The notes beneath the pieces were generated by a model that was not told the origin of the DNA, did not search any database, and was given only the letters and a program-made list of their open reading frames with translations. A stretch of DNA of 6,265 nucleotides from Planctomycetaceae bacterium (GTDB taxonomy: Bacteria; Planctomycetota; Phycisphaerae; Phycisphaerales; SM1A02): positions 1 to 6,265 of the forward strand of contig CANJIC010000120.1 in NCBI GenBank assembly GCA_947474205.1. The letters run 5' to 3'. Positions 1-6,148 of the stretch are shown piece by piece (position 1 is the stretch's first letter; each line of letters begins with the position of its first letter). The translations under genes and the position numbers were made by a program.

Positions 1-603
1 GAACGCGTTTTGGCGAATGATCCATATGCAAAGCAATACACGGTGAAAGAAGGCGATTCGCTTTCAAACATTCGCAAGTCCCTGAACTTGGATTGCGAGT
101 GGAGATTTCTTCAGCGCATCAATCATTTGCCCACCGAACGGTCCATTCGCATTGGCCAAGTTTTAAAAACACCAACTGGCGCTTTTCACGGTGAAGTTCG
201 CAAGAGTGAATTCCGTCTGAACATTTTCGAAGGCGACGGACCTGGTCGAGTAATGGTGGCGAGCTATCCAATTGCGCTGGGCGAATTCAACAGCACTCCA
301 ACCGGCGCGTTCGCCATTCGTCCGCGCAGCAAACTCATCGATCCAGAGTGGCGCAATCCCCGCACGGGTCAACATTTTCAAAGCAATGATCCGGCGAATC
401 CAATCGGCGAGCGTTGGATTGGTCTCAAGGGAATCGAGCCGCACAATAAAGACTTCGAGGGATACGGCATCCACGGCACCACCGACATCGCGTCAATTGG
501 CAAACAAGCAAGCATGGGTTGCGTGCGCATGTTGCCGCAAGATGTCGAGGTGGTGTACGAGTTGCTGACCGAGCCAAATTCGATCGTGACAATTGCGCCG
601 TGA
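1..603 (+). CDS. LysM and L,D-transpeptidase (YkuD) domain protein, 5' partial
   Basis: An L,D-transpeptidase-type enzyme, expected to act outside the cytoplasmic membrane by joining peptidoglycan stem peptides or attaching proteins to them. The frame is open from base 1 (GAA CGC GTT TTG ...), so the true start and any signal peptide lie left of the window; the TTG at 10 is probably internal. Numbering from that TTG: a LysM peptidoglycan-binding repeat spans about 9-53 (YTVKEGDSLSNI ... IRIGQVLKTP), and a YkuD domain about 65-197. The YkuD catalytic pattern is clear: GIHGTT with H155, then ASMGCVRM with S168, G170, the nucleophile C171 and R173. The C-terminus (VYELLTEPNSIVTIAP) is a normal end for the fold, so the 3' end is intact (TGA 601-603). 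Domain assignment is secure. The exact crosslinking role, and whether it carries a transmembrane anchor, cannot be seen. Confidence 0.9.
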   Translation, partial: ERVLANDPYAKQYTVKEGDSLSNIRKSLNLDCEWRFLQRINHLPTERSIRIGQVLKTPTGAFHGEVRKSEFRLNIFEGDGPGRVMVASYPIALGEFNSTPTGAFAIRPRSKLIDPEWRNPRTGQHFQSNDPANPIGERWIGLKGIEPHNKDFEGYGIHGTTDIASIGKQASMGCVRMLPQDVEVVYELLTEPNSIVTIAP

Positions 604-799
604 CAATGAGCGAAGCGTGTAGTTTGCAATTGACAGCGTAAGAGTTGCAAAATTTTTGTTGTGAAAGCGCCCGAAGCGCTTGATTGCAAATGACCTTGTC
701 ATTTCTGCGGACTTGCCGTGGCGCAAACTCTTGAATACAAAATTCCCATGCGCATGCGTGGCATTCACGCATCACGCTTCTTCCCGCTACGATTTTGAA
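604..799 (+). promoter_or_regulatory. Intergenic leader upstream of queF with three short hairpins
   Basis: No gene is evident between the transpeptidase stop and queF. Three perfect inverted repeats lie in order. They are AAGCGC/GCGCTT (665-670 and 676-681, 5-nt loop), AAATGAC/GTCATTT (688-694 and 698-704, 3-nt loop) and ATGCGTG/CACGCAT (754-760 and 766-772, 5-nt loop). A perfect -35-like TTGACA sits at 630-635, but only an AT-rich stretch and no good -10 follows at the right spacing. None of the hairpins is followed by a T-run, so they do not look like intrinsic terminators. They could structure the queF leader RNA. I do not recognise a preQ1 riboswitch consensus. The queF frame is open back to a TTG at 680, so part of this region would be coding if that start were used. 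Confidence 0.35.
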
Positions 800-1165
800 A
801 TGCCCAAGCCAGAATGCCTTGAATTTTTTGACTCGCCCAGCGACACGCCATTTGTGATTGAGCACATCAGCGAGGAATTCACCAGCGTGTGCCCCAAGAC
901 CGGCCACCCCGACTTTGGAAATGTCACGCTGCGCTACGAGCCCGCGGCCGTGTGCGTGGAATTAAAAAGCTTGAAGATGTATTACCAAAGTTTCCGCAAC
1001 GACGGCATTTTTTACGAGGCCGTGACCAACCGCATTCGCGACGACTTGGCCAGCGCCATGAGTCCACGCTGGATGCAAATCATCACTGACTGGAAAGGCC
1101 GCGGCGGAATCCGCAGCCGCATTATTGCCACGCATGGAAATGTTCCAGCGGCGTGGGTGAAATAA
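800..1165 (+). CDS. queF: QueF, NADPH-dependent preQ0 reductase (7-cyano-7-deazaguanine reductase)
   Basis: Cytoplasmic enzyme of queuosine biosynthesis that reduces the nitrile of preQ0 to the amine preQ1 using NADPH. It belongs to the T-fold (tunnelling fold) superfamily. From the ATG at 800 the product is 121 residues, the size of the short unimodular QueF type. Hallmarks: EFTSVCPKTGHPDF, with C31 as the expected thioimide-forming nucleophile and D38 as the expected acid; the QueF signature ELKSLKMYYQSFRN (54-67) for NADPH and substrate binding; FYE with E73; and RGGIRS near the C-terminus. ATG 800 is chosen because MPKPECLEFFDSP aligns with the usual N-terminus of short QueFs; GTG 758 and TTG 680 are in frame but would add unfamiliar residues. 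No Shine-Dalgarno site is visible. lgt starts 12 nt after the stop, suggesting cotranscription. Function is near certain, the start less so. Confidence 0.93.
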   Translation: MPKPECLEFFDSPSDTPFVIEHISEEFTSVCPKTGHPDFGNVTLRYEPAAVCVELKSLKMYYQSFRNDGIFYEAVTNRIRDDLASAMSPRWMQIITDWKGRGGIRSRIIATHGNVPAAWVK

Positions 1166-1177
1166 ATTGCGATCCGC

Positions 1178-2242
1178 ATGACGCACCTGCTCGCAGAAAG
1201 TTTGTTGCACACATGCACGCCGTTCGCTCTGCGCTTAAGCGGCAACTTTGGTATTCGCTGGTACGGCCTTGCCTACGCTGGCGGATTTTTCGCTGGGTGG
1301 TTGCTCATGCGATGGCTGGCCGCGACGCACCGCTCGCCCATGACAAAAACACAAGTGGGAGATTTTCTCACATGGGCCGTGATGGGCGTGATTGTTGGCG
1401 GACGCGTTGGCCATGTTGTGTTCTACGACCACGCACTGCTGTACACATTCACCAGCGAGTTTCCATTTTGGGGATTGCTATTTATTCATCGCGGCGGAAT
1501 GTCCAGCCACGGCGGAATCATTGGCGTGGTGCTTGCCGCGTGGTGGTGGTGCAAACGCAACGGAATGTTGTTCACGCACGTAGCGGATATGGCTGCGTGG
1601 GCTTGCTGTATTGGCCTGGGCCTGGGTCGCTACGCCAACTGGATTAACGGCGAATTGTGGGGAAAACCATTGCCGGTCGCAATGCAAGTGGACAGCCCGT
1701 GGTGGAGCGTGAAGTATCCGGAAGAATTGTTGCGCCCAGGCGTGATCAGCGACACAACGCTGACCATGCTGAAACCACTTGTTCCAATGTCAAGCGAAAC
1801 CGTTGCGGCGGGCATGCAAATTTCACCCATTCCAGTTGCGGGCGCGATTGGGCGCGGTGACACTTTGGAAATGCTGTACGCCGCATGCTATGGCGGTGAT
1901 GTTGTGGTGCGAGAAAAAGTGGCGCCGTATTTAACCGCCTACTACCCAAATAATTTTCTGCAAGCCATCAGTGACGGCGTGGTCTTGTTCGCGCTGCTTT
2001 GTATTGTGTGGCTGAAGCCACGCAAACCCGGCGTAATCACCGGCTGGTTTGTGCTGGGCTACGGAGCGCTTCGACTTGCCACGGAACAATTGCGCGAAAT
2101 AGATCCCGGCGTGTTCATGATTGGTCCAGCCACGCTGCCCATGTTGCTCAGCATGCTCATGATGCTGATCGGCGCGGTAATTTGCGTTGCCAGTAGCCGA
2201 AGAAATTGCGCGCCAATGGGCGGACTTGTTTGGCACAATTGA
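1178..2242 (+). CDS. lgt: Lgt, phosphatidylglycerol-prolipoprotein diacylglyceryl transferase
   Basis: Integral inner-membrane enzyme that moves diacylglycerol from phosphatidylglycerol to the lipobox cysteine of prolipoproteins, the first step of lipoprotein maturation. Family motifs appear in order: RWYGLAY (27-33), VGGRVGHVVFY (73-83), HRGGMSSHGG (104-113, with H111 equivalent to E. coli H103) and GLGRYANWINGELWG (148-162). R151, N154 and G162 match E. coli R143, N146 and G154. ALRLATEQLRE (297-307) follows, with R299 and E303 matching R239 and E243. Several hydrophobic membrane segments are evident. At 354 residues it exceeds the usual 260-300; the excess lies mainly between about 165 and 255, in the expected periplasmic region, and the common HPxQLYE motif is replaced by YYPNNFLQAISDG (255-267). 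All the catalytic positions checked are kept, so I expect it to be active. The ATG at 1178 follows queF closely. Confidence 0.95.
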   Translation: MTHLLAESLLHTCTPFALRLSGNFGIRWYGLAYAGGFFAGWLLMRWLAATHRSPMTKTQVGDFLTWAVMGVIVGGRVGHVVFYDHALLYTFTSEFPFWGLLFIHRGGMSSHGGIIGVVLAAWWWCKRNGMLFTHVADMAAWACCIGLGLGRYANWINGELWGKPLPVAMQVDSPWWSVKYPEELLRPGVISDTTLTMLKPLVPMSSETVAAGMQISPIPVAGAIGRGDTLEMLYAACYGGDVVVREKVAPYLTAYYPNNFLQAISDGVVLFALLCIVWLKPRKPGVITGWFVLGYGALRLATEQLREIDPGVFMIGPATLPMLLSMLMMLIGAVICVASSRRNCAPMGGLVWHN

Positions 2243-2347
2243 AGTTGTGATTGACGCGCGAAATTTGAAATAGCATTTATAAATTCTCGCACTACAAATC
2301 AACTACAAGCGCTCAAACGGTTGGCACAACCAACGCGAATGCATGCA
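2243..2347. terminator. Convergent spacer between lgt and the ROK kinase, with a weak hairpin
   Basis: The two genes end towards each other here. The only structure is a small hairpin, drawable two ways: GGTTG/CAACC with a 3-nt loop (2319-2323 and 2327-2331), or GTTGG/CCAAC with a 5-nt loop (2320-2324 and 2330-2334). Being symmetrical it could serve both strands, but the stem is only 5 bp and no clear T-run follows on either side. The terminator role is therefore a guess from position. Confidence 0.22.
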
Positions 2348-2349
2348 TT
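2338..2349. repeat. 12-nt perfect palindrome AATGCATGCATT
   Basis: A perfect palindrome that overlaps the first two bases of the kinase stop codon on the minus strand. ATGCATGC recurs at 3141-3148 across the start of the large haem protein gene. No known protein site is recognised and it may be chance. Confidence 0.3.
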
Positions 2350-3052
2350 AACTTTTCGCAGGCGGCGTGGCGTCGTGATACAAAGGCACCGCATTTTCCC
2401 AGGCTTTTTCCCACAAACGGAAGCCGCCTTCAAATGCGTTTGCGTTGTCACCCAAGCGGCAACCCACGGGCAACTCTTTCAAATTCGCCGCGTTGCCGCC
2501 GCCAAGAATCACCTCATCTGGAATCAACGCGGCGGTGAGAATTTCAATCACATCGGCAACGGACTTGCGCCACTTCTTTTTACCAAGGCGCTCCAAACCG
2601 CGCAGACCAACGTAGTCCTCGAACGACTTGTCATTCTTATATGGAAGATGCGCCAACTCCATGGGCAGAATTTGGTTGCCAACAATAAAGCATGAACCCA
2701 GGCCAGTGCCCAAACCAAGAAACAACATCTTTCCACTTTTGTAACTGCCCACCGCTTGCATGGCGGCGTCGTTGAGAATTTTCACGGGCACGCCAAAGTC
2801 AGTGTCGTAATCAAAGTCTGTCCAACCCTTGCCAAGATTGGCGGGGTCATGCAGCGGGCGATTGTTTTGAATGGGCGCGGGAATTCCCATTGACACTCCG
2901 TCAAACTTCCATCCCACGCATAATTTCTTCACGCCGTCCACCATCATGCGCGGCGTCAGCGTTGGACCGCTGTCAAACGAGCGCTTCTCTGGATCATTTG
3001 GAACACGAATCTTGACATGCGTCCCGCCGATATCTATTGAAAGAATGTTCAT
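2348..3052 (-). CDS. ROK-family sugar kinase, polyphosphate-glucokinase-like
   Basis: A cytoplasmic sugar kinase of the ROK family, in the actin-like ATPase fold. Visible parts of the 234-residue product: the N-terminal phosphate-binding motif LSIDIGGTHVK (4-14), the catalytic pair N94-D95 in ILNDAAMQAVG, the second phosphate loop FLGLGTGLGS (111-120), the sugar-side ELAH motif (E132, H135) and the nucleotide-binding VILGGGNA (181-188). It lacks the ROK zinc-binding CxCGxxGC cluster. It instead has a short stretch after ELAH (LPYKNDKSFEDYVG) and a KKWRKSV...VIEIL segment, the layout of polyphosphate/ATP glucokinases such as mycobacterial PPGK. Glucose as substrate, with polyphosphate or ATP as donor, is therefore inferred. 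It is transcribed divergently from the large haem protein. A decayed copy of its 5' end lies at 5850-5948. The ATG puts the DIGGTH motif at its normal distance from the N-terminus. Confidence 0.85.
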   Translation of the reverse strand: MNILSIDIGGTHVKIRVPNDPEKRSFDSGPTLTPRMMVDGVKKLCVGWKFDGVSMGIPAPIQNNRPLHDPANLGKGWTDFDYDTDFGVPVKILNDAAMQAVGSYKSGKMLFLGLGTGLGSCFIVGNQILPMELAHLPYKNDKSFEDYVGLRGLERLGKKKWRKSVADVIEILTAALIPDEVILGGGNAANLKELPVGCRLGDNANAFEGGFRLWEKAWENAVPLYHDATPPAKS

Positions 3053-3072
3053 GGGCGTAGGGTAGCCAAGTT
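2976..3072 (-). repeat. Direct repeat copy A: 5' end and leader of the ROK kinase gene
   Basis: Covers about the first 25 codons of the kinase and about 20 nt upstream of its start. It aligns without gaps to 5872-5968 in the same orientation. A hand count gives about 73 identical of 97 positions, including a 12-nt exact block (TTGGAACACGAA) and the shared upstream block GTAGCCAAGTT. The two copies flank the large haem-protein gene. Confidence 0.8.
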
Positions 3073-3144
3073 TAGATGGGCATAATTTGGAGTTTTTTCA
3101 TAAAAAAAGTTGTCCCTACCCCATCGAGGAGCACAATTTGATGC
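3053..3144. promoter_or_regulatory. Divergent promoter region between the ROK kinase and the propeller/haem protein
   Basis: Both genes read outwards from these 92 nt, so promoters for both should lie here. The right half holds an AT-rich symmetrical stretch, TTTTTT-CATA-AAAAAA (3093-3108), followed by GTCCCTACCCC. GTAGGG at 3057-3062 and CCCTAC at 3114-3119 form a distant inverted pair that could be an operator, but the match is short. A CATAAT at 3081-3086 could serve as a -10 for the rightward gene, without a convincing -35. GAGGAG at 3126-3131 is a good Shine-Dalgarno core, but it lies 13 nt before the ATG at 3145, longer than usual. Confidence 0.4.
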
Positions 3145-5805
3145 ATGCCCAATCGGTTCCCCACTATCACGCTTACCAGCTTTTTTCTTGCCCTTGCGGT
3201 AACCACCATCGTTGCGCCAGTGTCCGCGCAAACCGCCGCGTTTGTGAATTGGGAATCGCCCCAGTCGCACCCGATTGACATCACGCCCAATGGACTTGTT
3301 GTGCTTGCGGTAAACACGGCGGATGCGCAACTAGAAATTTTTGATGTGGTCGATGGCTCGCTCACGCGCCGCGGTTCGATTGCGGTTGGTCTTGATCCGG
3401 TTTCGGTGCGCGCGCGCAGTAACACGCAAGCGTGGGTTGTGAATCAAATCTCAGACTCGGTCAGCGTGATCGATATTGCCACCATGCGCGTGACCAAGAC
3501 AATTAATATTGGCGATGAACCCGCCGACGTTGTGTTCGCCGGCTCGCCGCAAAAAGCATTCGTATCATTGTCCATGCCGGAGAAACTTGCCGTGGTTGAC
3601 GCGACAAGTCCAAACACCATCAGCACAGTCACCATTGCCGGAAGTTCGCCGCGCGCGTTAGCCGTGAGCCCCGATGGAAGCAAAATATATTTGGCTATCT
3701 TTGAAAGCGGCAATCACTCAACCATGGTGCCTGAAGCTTCCGTGAACTCCACCAGCGGTCCATACGGCGGACAAAATCCGCCGCCAAATTCTGGAACGGC
3801 ATTCAGTCCAACGATTAAATCTGGCTTGGCAACGCCGCCAAAAGTATCGCAAATCGTGCGTAAAAATGCTGCAAATCGCTGGTTGGATGGCAACGCGCGC
3901 GACTGGACCAGTTTCATTACCTGGGATGTGCACGACAACGATGTCGCCGTTGTGAACGCCAGCAGTTTGGCCGTGACATACATCAAAGGCCTCATGACCA
4001 TTGTCAGCGGAATTGCAGTTGCGCCAAATGGAAACGTGCTTGCGGTTGGAATGGAGTCGCGCAACGAATTGCGCTTTGAACAAAATGTCAACGGCGTGTT
4101 CATTCGTTGCATGGGCGCGCTTCTTCCTGGCGGCGCTGCGGGCAGCGCGGCTTTCGACATCAATCCGCATCTCACCTACACATCGTCAAGCACCCCGGAT
4201 AAATCGCCTTCCATTGGCGATCCACGCGGCGTGGCTTTCAACAGCGCGGGAACAACCGCGTATGTCGCAGGTCTTGGCTCCAACAATGTGATTGCAATGA
4301 ACGCTTCAAGCGGCGCGCGTAGCGCAACCATTACTGTTGGCGAGGGTCCAACTGGTCTTGTCACCAGTCCAGACGGCACGCGCTTGTATGTGCTTGATCG
4401 ATTTGAAGGCGCGGTGTCGGTGGTTAGCACTGGCGCCAACATGGAAATTGCGCGCATTGCGTTTCATGATTCAACGCCATCCACCGTGAAAGCTGGTCGA
4501 CCATTTCTGTATGACACGCATCTCACGTCGGGTTTGGGTCAAGCGAGTTGCGCCTCATGCCACGTCGACGGCCGCAGCGATCGCATTGCATGGGACATTG
4601 GAAATCCGCAAGGAAGCGTGAAGACCTTCGATCAAAAATGCCAAGTTGGCGGCTGTATTTCGTGGAATCCAATGAAGGGACCAATGACTTCGCAAACGCT
4701 TGTTGGCATTATTGGAAACCAACCGTTCCATTGGCGCGGCGAAAAAGTTGAACTGGCGGAATTCAACGAGGCCTACACCAATTTGCAAGGTCGCTCTTCG
4801 CAAATCACCGACACTGAAATGGCGCACATGAGCGACTACTTGGCGTCGCTCACGTTTGGTCCAAATCCAAATAGAAATATTGACGGCACCTTGAAATCAA
4901 CCGTGACGGTTTCAAATGGAACGGGTAATCCAACGAGTGGTCAAACTATTTTTAACACTGCGCGGATTTTTGGAGCACCTCCAGGACTCACGTGCGTTGA
5001 TTGCCACGCCGGCACCGCGGGCACCAACAACAATGTGGACATTCCTGGTCCAACCGACGACCAAAACAAAAAGAATGTTCCGCTGCGCGATGTTTATCGC
5101 AAAGTTGGCGCGAGCAAGTCATCGCAAGTTGCAAATCGCGGATTTGGCTTTGACCACTCGGGTGAAGACGCGACGCTTCAAGATGTGTTGAATATTGGTT
5201 TCGGATTTCCACAAGGAGCCACAGGCGCAACACAAAAGCGTGATGTTGAGGCGTTTGTGCTCAGCTTTGGCAGCGACACGCACGCGGGAGTTGGCGCACA
5301 AGCGTTCGCAAGCGGTGTGAGCGATGACACCACACGAATTGCGCAACTTATTTCAATCGCAACAAGCCAGGCATCACAAGTTGGTTTAATTGTGAAGGGA
5401 AATCGCAATGGAATTGCGCGTGGCTGGATGTTTCAAGGCGGAACATTTGTTTCTGATGTAACAGGCGAAAGCATTTCGCCCGCGCTATTGCTTGCGGGCG
5501 CAAGTGCGAGTAACGAACTCACCTACACGCTTGTCCCAGCGGGCATGGCGCGCAGACTTGGCATTGATCGCGACGGTGACGGCGCGCTTGATCAAGACGA
5601 AATTCTGGCGGGCACCGATCCTGCAGGAACACTCTGCGCTGGCGACTTTGACGGTGATCACGAAATTACTTCCGCGGATGTTGCGTTGGCACTTCTCAAC
5701 TTTGGGGATGCGCTTCCTGGCGCGCCGACCGATCTTGACAATAGCGGTGTGGTTGACTCTGCTGATATTGCCCGCTTGCTTCTTGATTTGGGTTCTTGTC
5801 AGTAA
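3145..5805 (+). CDS. Exported YVTN beta-propeller, di-haem cytochrome c, EF-hand and dockerin-like protein
   Basis: An 886-residue exported protein of unknown substrate. In order: a signal peptide with hydrophobic core about 9-23 and likely cleavage after VSA (A28); YVTN/YncE-type beta-propeller repeats to about 455 (DSVSVIDIATMRVTKTINIG, RALAVSPDGSKIYLA, GPTGLVTSPDGTRLYVLD); and a c-type haem site CASCH (C469, C472, H473). Next come PMKGPMTSQTL, whose M510 or M514 may be a distal ligand, FHWRGE (528-533), a second haem site CVDCH (C617, C620, H621) and GFDHSGEDATLQDVL, whose H671 may be another ligand. A canonical EF-hand loop (DRDGDGALDQDE, 808-819) follows, then two dockerin-type calcium loops, DFDGDHEITSAD and DLDNSGVVDSAD, ending at GSCQ. 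The haem part resembles the di-haem peroxidase/MauG-like group, so a periplasmic or cell-surface redox role is inferred. C499 and C504 may form a disulphide. The start is fixed by the signal peptide. Confidence 0.85.
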   Translation: MPNRFPTITLTSFFLALAVTTIVAPVSAQTAAFVNWESPQSHPIDITPNGLVVLAVNTADAQLEIFDVVDGSLTRRGSIAVGLDPVSVRARSNTQAWVVNQISDSVSVIDIATMRVTKTINIGDEPADVVFAGSPQKAFVSLSMPEKLAVVDATSPNTISTVTIAGSSPRALAVSPDGSKIYLAIFESGNHSTMVPEASVNSTSGPYGGQNPPPNSGTAFSPTIKSGLATPPKVSQIVRKNAANRWLDGNARDWTSFITWDVHDNDVAVVNASSLAVTYIKGLMTIVSGIAVAPNGNVLAVGMESRNELRFEQNVNGVFIRCMGALLPGGAAGSAAFDINPHLTYTSSSTPDKSPSIGDPRGVAFNSAGTTAYVAGLGSNNVIAMNASSGARSATITVGEGPTGLVTSPDGTRLYVLDRFEGAVSVVSTGANMEIARIAFHDSTPSTVKAGRPFLYDTHLTSGLGQASCASCHVDGRSDRIAWDIGNPQGSVKTFDQKCQVGGCISWNPMKGPMTSQTLVGIIGNQPFHWRGEKVELAEFNEAYTNLQGRSSQITDTEMAHMSDYLASLTFGPNPNRNIDGTLKSTVTVSNGTGNPTSGQTIFNTARIFGAPPGLTCVDCHAGTAGTNNNVDIPGPTDDQNKKNVPLRDVYRKVGASKSSQVANRGFGFDHSGEDATLQDVLNIGFGFPQGATGATQKRDVEAFVLSFGSDTHAGVGAQAFASGVSDDTTRIAQLISIATSQASQVGLIVKGNRNGIARGWMFQGGTFVSDVTGESISPALLLAGASASNELTYTLVPAGMARRLGIDRDGDGALDQDEILAGTDPAGTLCAGDFDGDHEITSADVALALLNFGDALPGAPTDLDNSGVVDSADIARLLLDLGSCQ

Positions 5806-5849
5806 ATGAATGCATCACCGACGCTTGAACAAGTGTGATTCATAAAAGC

Positions 5850-5948
5850 GGTTGGTCTTTGGCGCTCAGACAACTCACGCTTCTGTGAATCAGTTGGAAC
5901 ACGAAATTTCACACACGTGCCACCGACATCAATTCAATGATTGTTCAG
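5850..5948 (-). pseudogene. Decayed 5' fragment of a ROK-family kinase gene
   Basis: Read on the minus strand from 5948 this gives LNNH-stop-IDVGGTCVKFRVPTDSQKR and then ...RPT. The intact kinase at 3052-2348 reads MNILSIDIGGTHVKIRVPNDPEKR, then ...GPT. By hand, 13 of the 19 residues from IDIGG to EKR are identical. The ATG is CTG here (5946-5948), codon 5 is TGA instead of TCA, and there is a 6-nt insertion near the end of the match. After PT the reading no longer resembles the kinase and stops at the end of the haem-protein gene. Many differences are silent (GGC/GGT, AAG/AAA, CGC/CGT), suggesting a diverged paralogue that lived as a gene before decaying, not a fresh copy. The homology also covers about 20 nt upstream of the start. 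Confidence 0.75.
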
Positions 5949-5968
5949 GGTCATCGCGTAGCCAAGTT
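5872..5968 (-). repeat. Direct repeat copy B of the ROK kinase 5' end
   Basis: Partner of 2976-3072, same orientation, about 2.9 kb away, ungapped over 97 nt at about 75 % identity by hand count. It includes the leader block GTAGCCAAGTT at 5958-5968. Sequence beyond 5968 no longer resembles copy A. Confidence 0.8.
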
Positions 5969-5988
5969 ACGGCAGACGCCACCTCCGC

Positions 5989-6078
5989 ATGGATTTATAA
6001 AAGCCTGCCACACAATCACTTAAATCATTGAATGTAAATACAACAATTTATAAAACTTACGGCCAAGATCGTGCATAG
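5989..6078 (+). pseudogene. Possible decayed duplicate of the N-terminus of the exported protein at 6149
   Basis: The frame from ATG 5989 hits TAA at 5998. Past it the reading is KPATQSLKSLNVNTTIYKTYGQ, ending at TAG 6076-6078. The downstream gene reads LATTSICVAVNTTTQYGQ. GTAAATACAACAA is exact in both (6034-6046 and 6209-6221). TACGGCCAA is also exact (6058-6066 and 6227-6235), in the same relative frame with a 6-nt, two-codon length difference. The similarity is short, so this may be a small local duplication, not a whole lost gene. Confidence 0.38.
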
Positions 6079-6126
6079 AGTGTTTCCCTGCTTTTTTGGC
6101 GCGTGCTAAAAATTTAGGGAAAACTC
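6077..6126 (+). promoter_or_regulatory. Long imperfect hairpin in the leader of the exported protein gene
   Basis: TTTCCCT (6083-6089) pairs with AGGGAAA (6116-6122). GAGT (6078-6081) pairs with ACTC (6123-6126) around one bulged G, giving an 11-bp stem. Inside the loop a T-run (6092-6097) can pair with AAAAA (6108-6112). The structure ends 22 nt before the ATG at 6149. No T-run follows it, so an RNA leader structure or a protein-binding site is likelier than a terminator. Confidence 0.4.
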
Positions 6127-6148
6127 TTACCAAAGGATTGTGAAACTC

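Larger units (their letters stand above)
5806..6148. other. Spacer with gene remnants and a hairpin, no intact gene
   Basis: This 343-nt stretch between the haem protein and the next exported protein encodes no convincing intact product. It contains the broken kinase 5' end (5850-5948, minus), a probable broken duplicate of the downstream gene's N-terminus (5989-6078, plus) and a long imperfect hairpin (6077-6126). No T-run terminator is evident right after the haem-protein stop at 5805. The 5989-6060 part is notably AT-rich. Confidence 0.6.

Noticed and set aside
10..12. TTG at 10 as the start of the transpeptidase
   Set aside because: The frame is open to base 1, and a start here would leave an exported enzyme without a signal peptide, so the gene is more likely truncated by the window edge.
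680..799. TTG-started N-terminal extension of QueF (40 extra residues)
   Set aside because: The extra residues do not resemble QueF and the core is complete from ATG 800. The frame is merely open; kept only as a start uncertainty.
604..799. preQ1 riboswitch upstream of queF
   Set aside because: The context invites it, but I could not match the conserved pseudoknot sequence of the known classes; only simple hairpins are visible.
425..907. 160-codon minus-strand reading frame spanning the transpeptidase end and queF start
   Set aside because: It lies opposite two well-recognised genes, and its composition (rich in Arg, Cys, His and Ala) is typical of an antisense shadow.
1153..1647. 164-codon plus-strand frame overlapping lgt
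   Set aside because: It is an alternative frame of lgt; the 1178 frame carries every Lgt motif and this one shows none.
3087..3112. A/T-run symmetrical stretch as an intrinsic terminator
   Set aside because: It lies between divergent gene starts, where no transcript needs to end, and the pairing is only A-T.
3141..3278. ATG 3141 frame with better spacing from GAGGAG than ATG 3145
   Set aside because: It gives a Cys/His-rich product without homology or signal peptide, while ATG 3145 opens the long frame with a proper signal peptide.
3714..4175. Minus-strand frames of about 150 codons inside the large haem-protein gene
   Set aside because: Two overlapping antisense frames without recognisable domains, opposite a clear propeller-coding frame.
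4639..4659. KCQVGGC (C499, C504) as a third haem site
   Set aside because: The spacing is Cys-x4-Cys with no following histidine, so it does not fit CxxCH; a disulphide or metal site is likelier.
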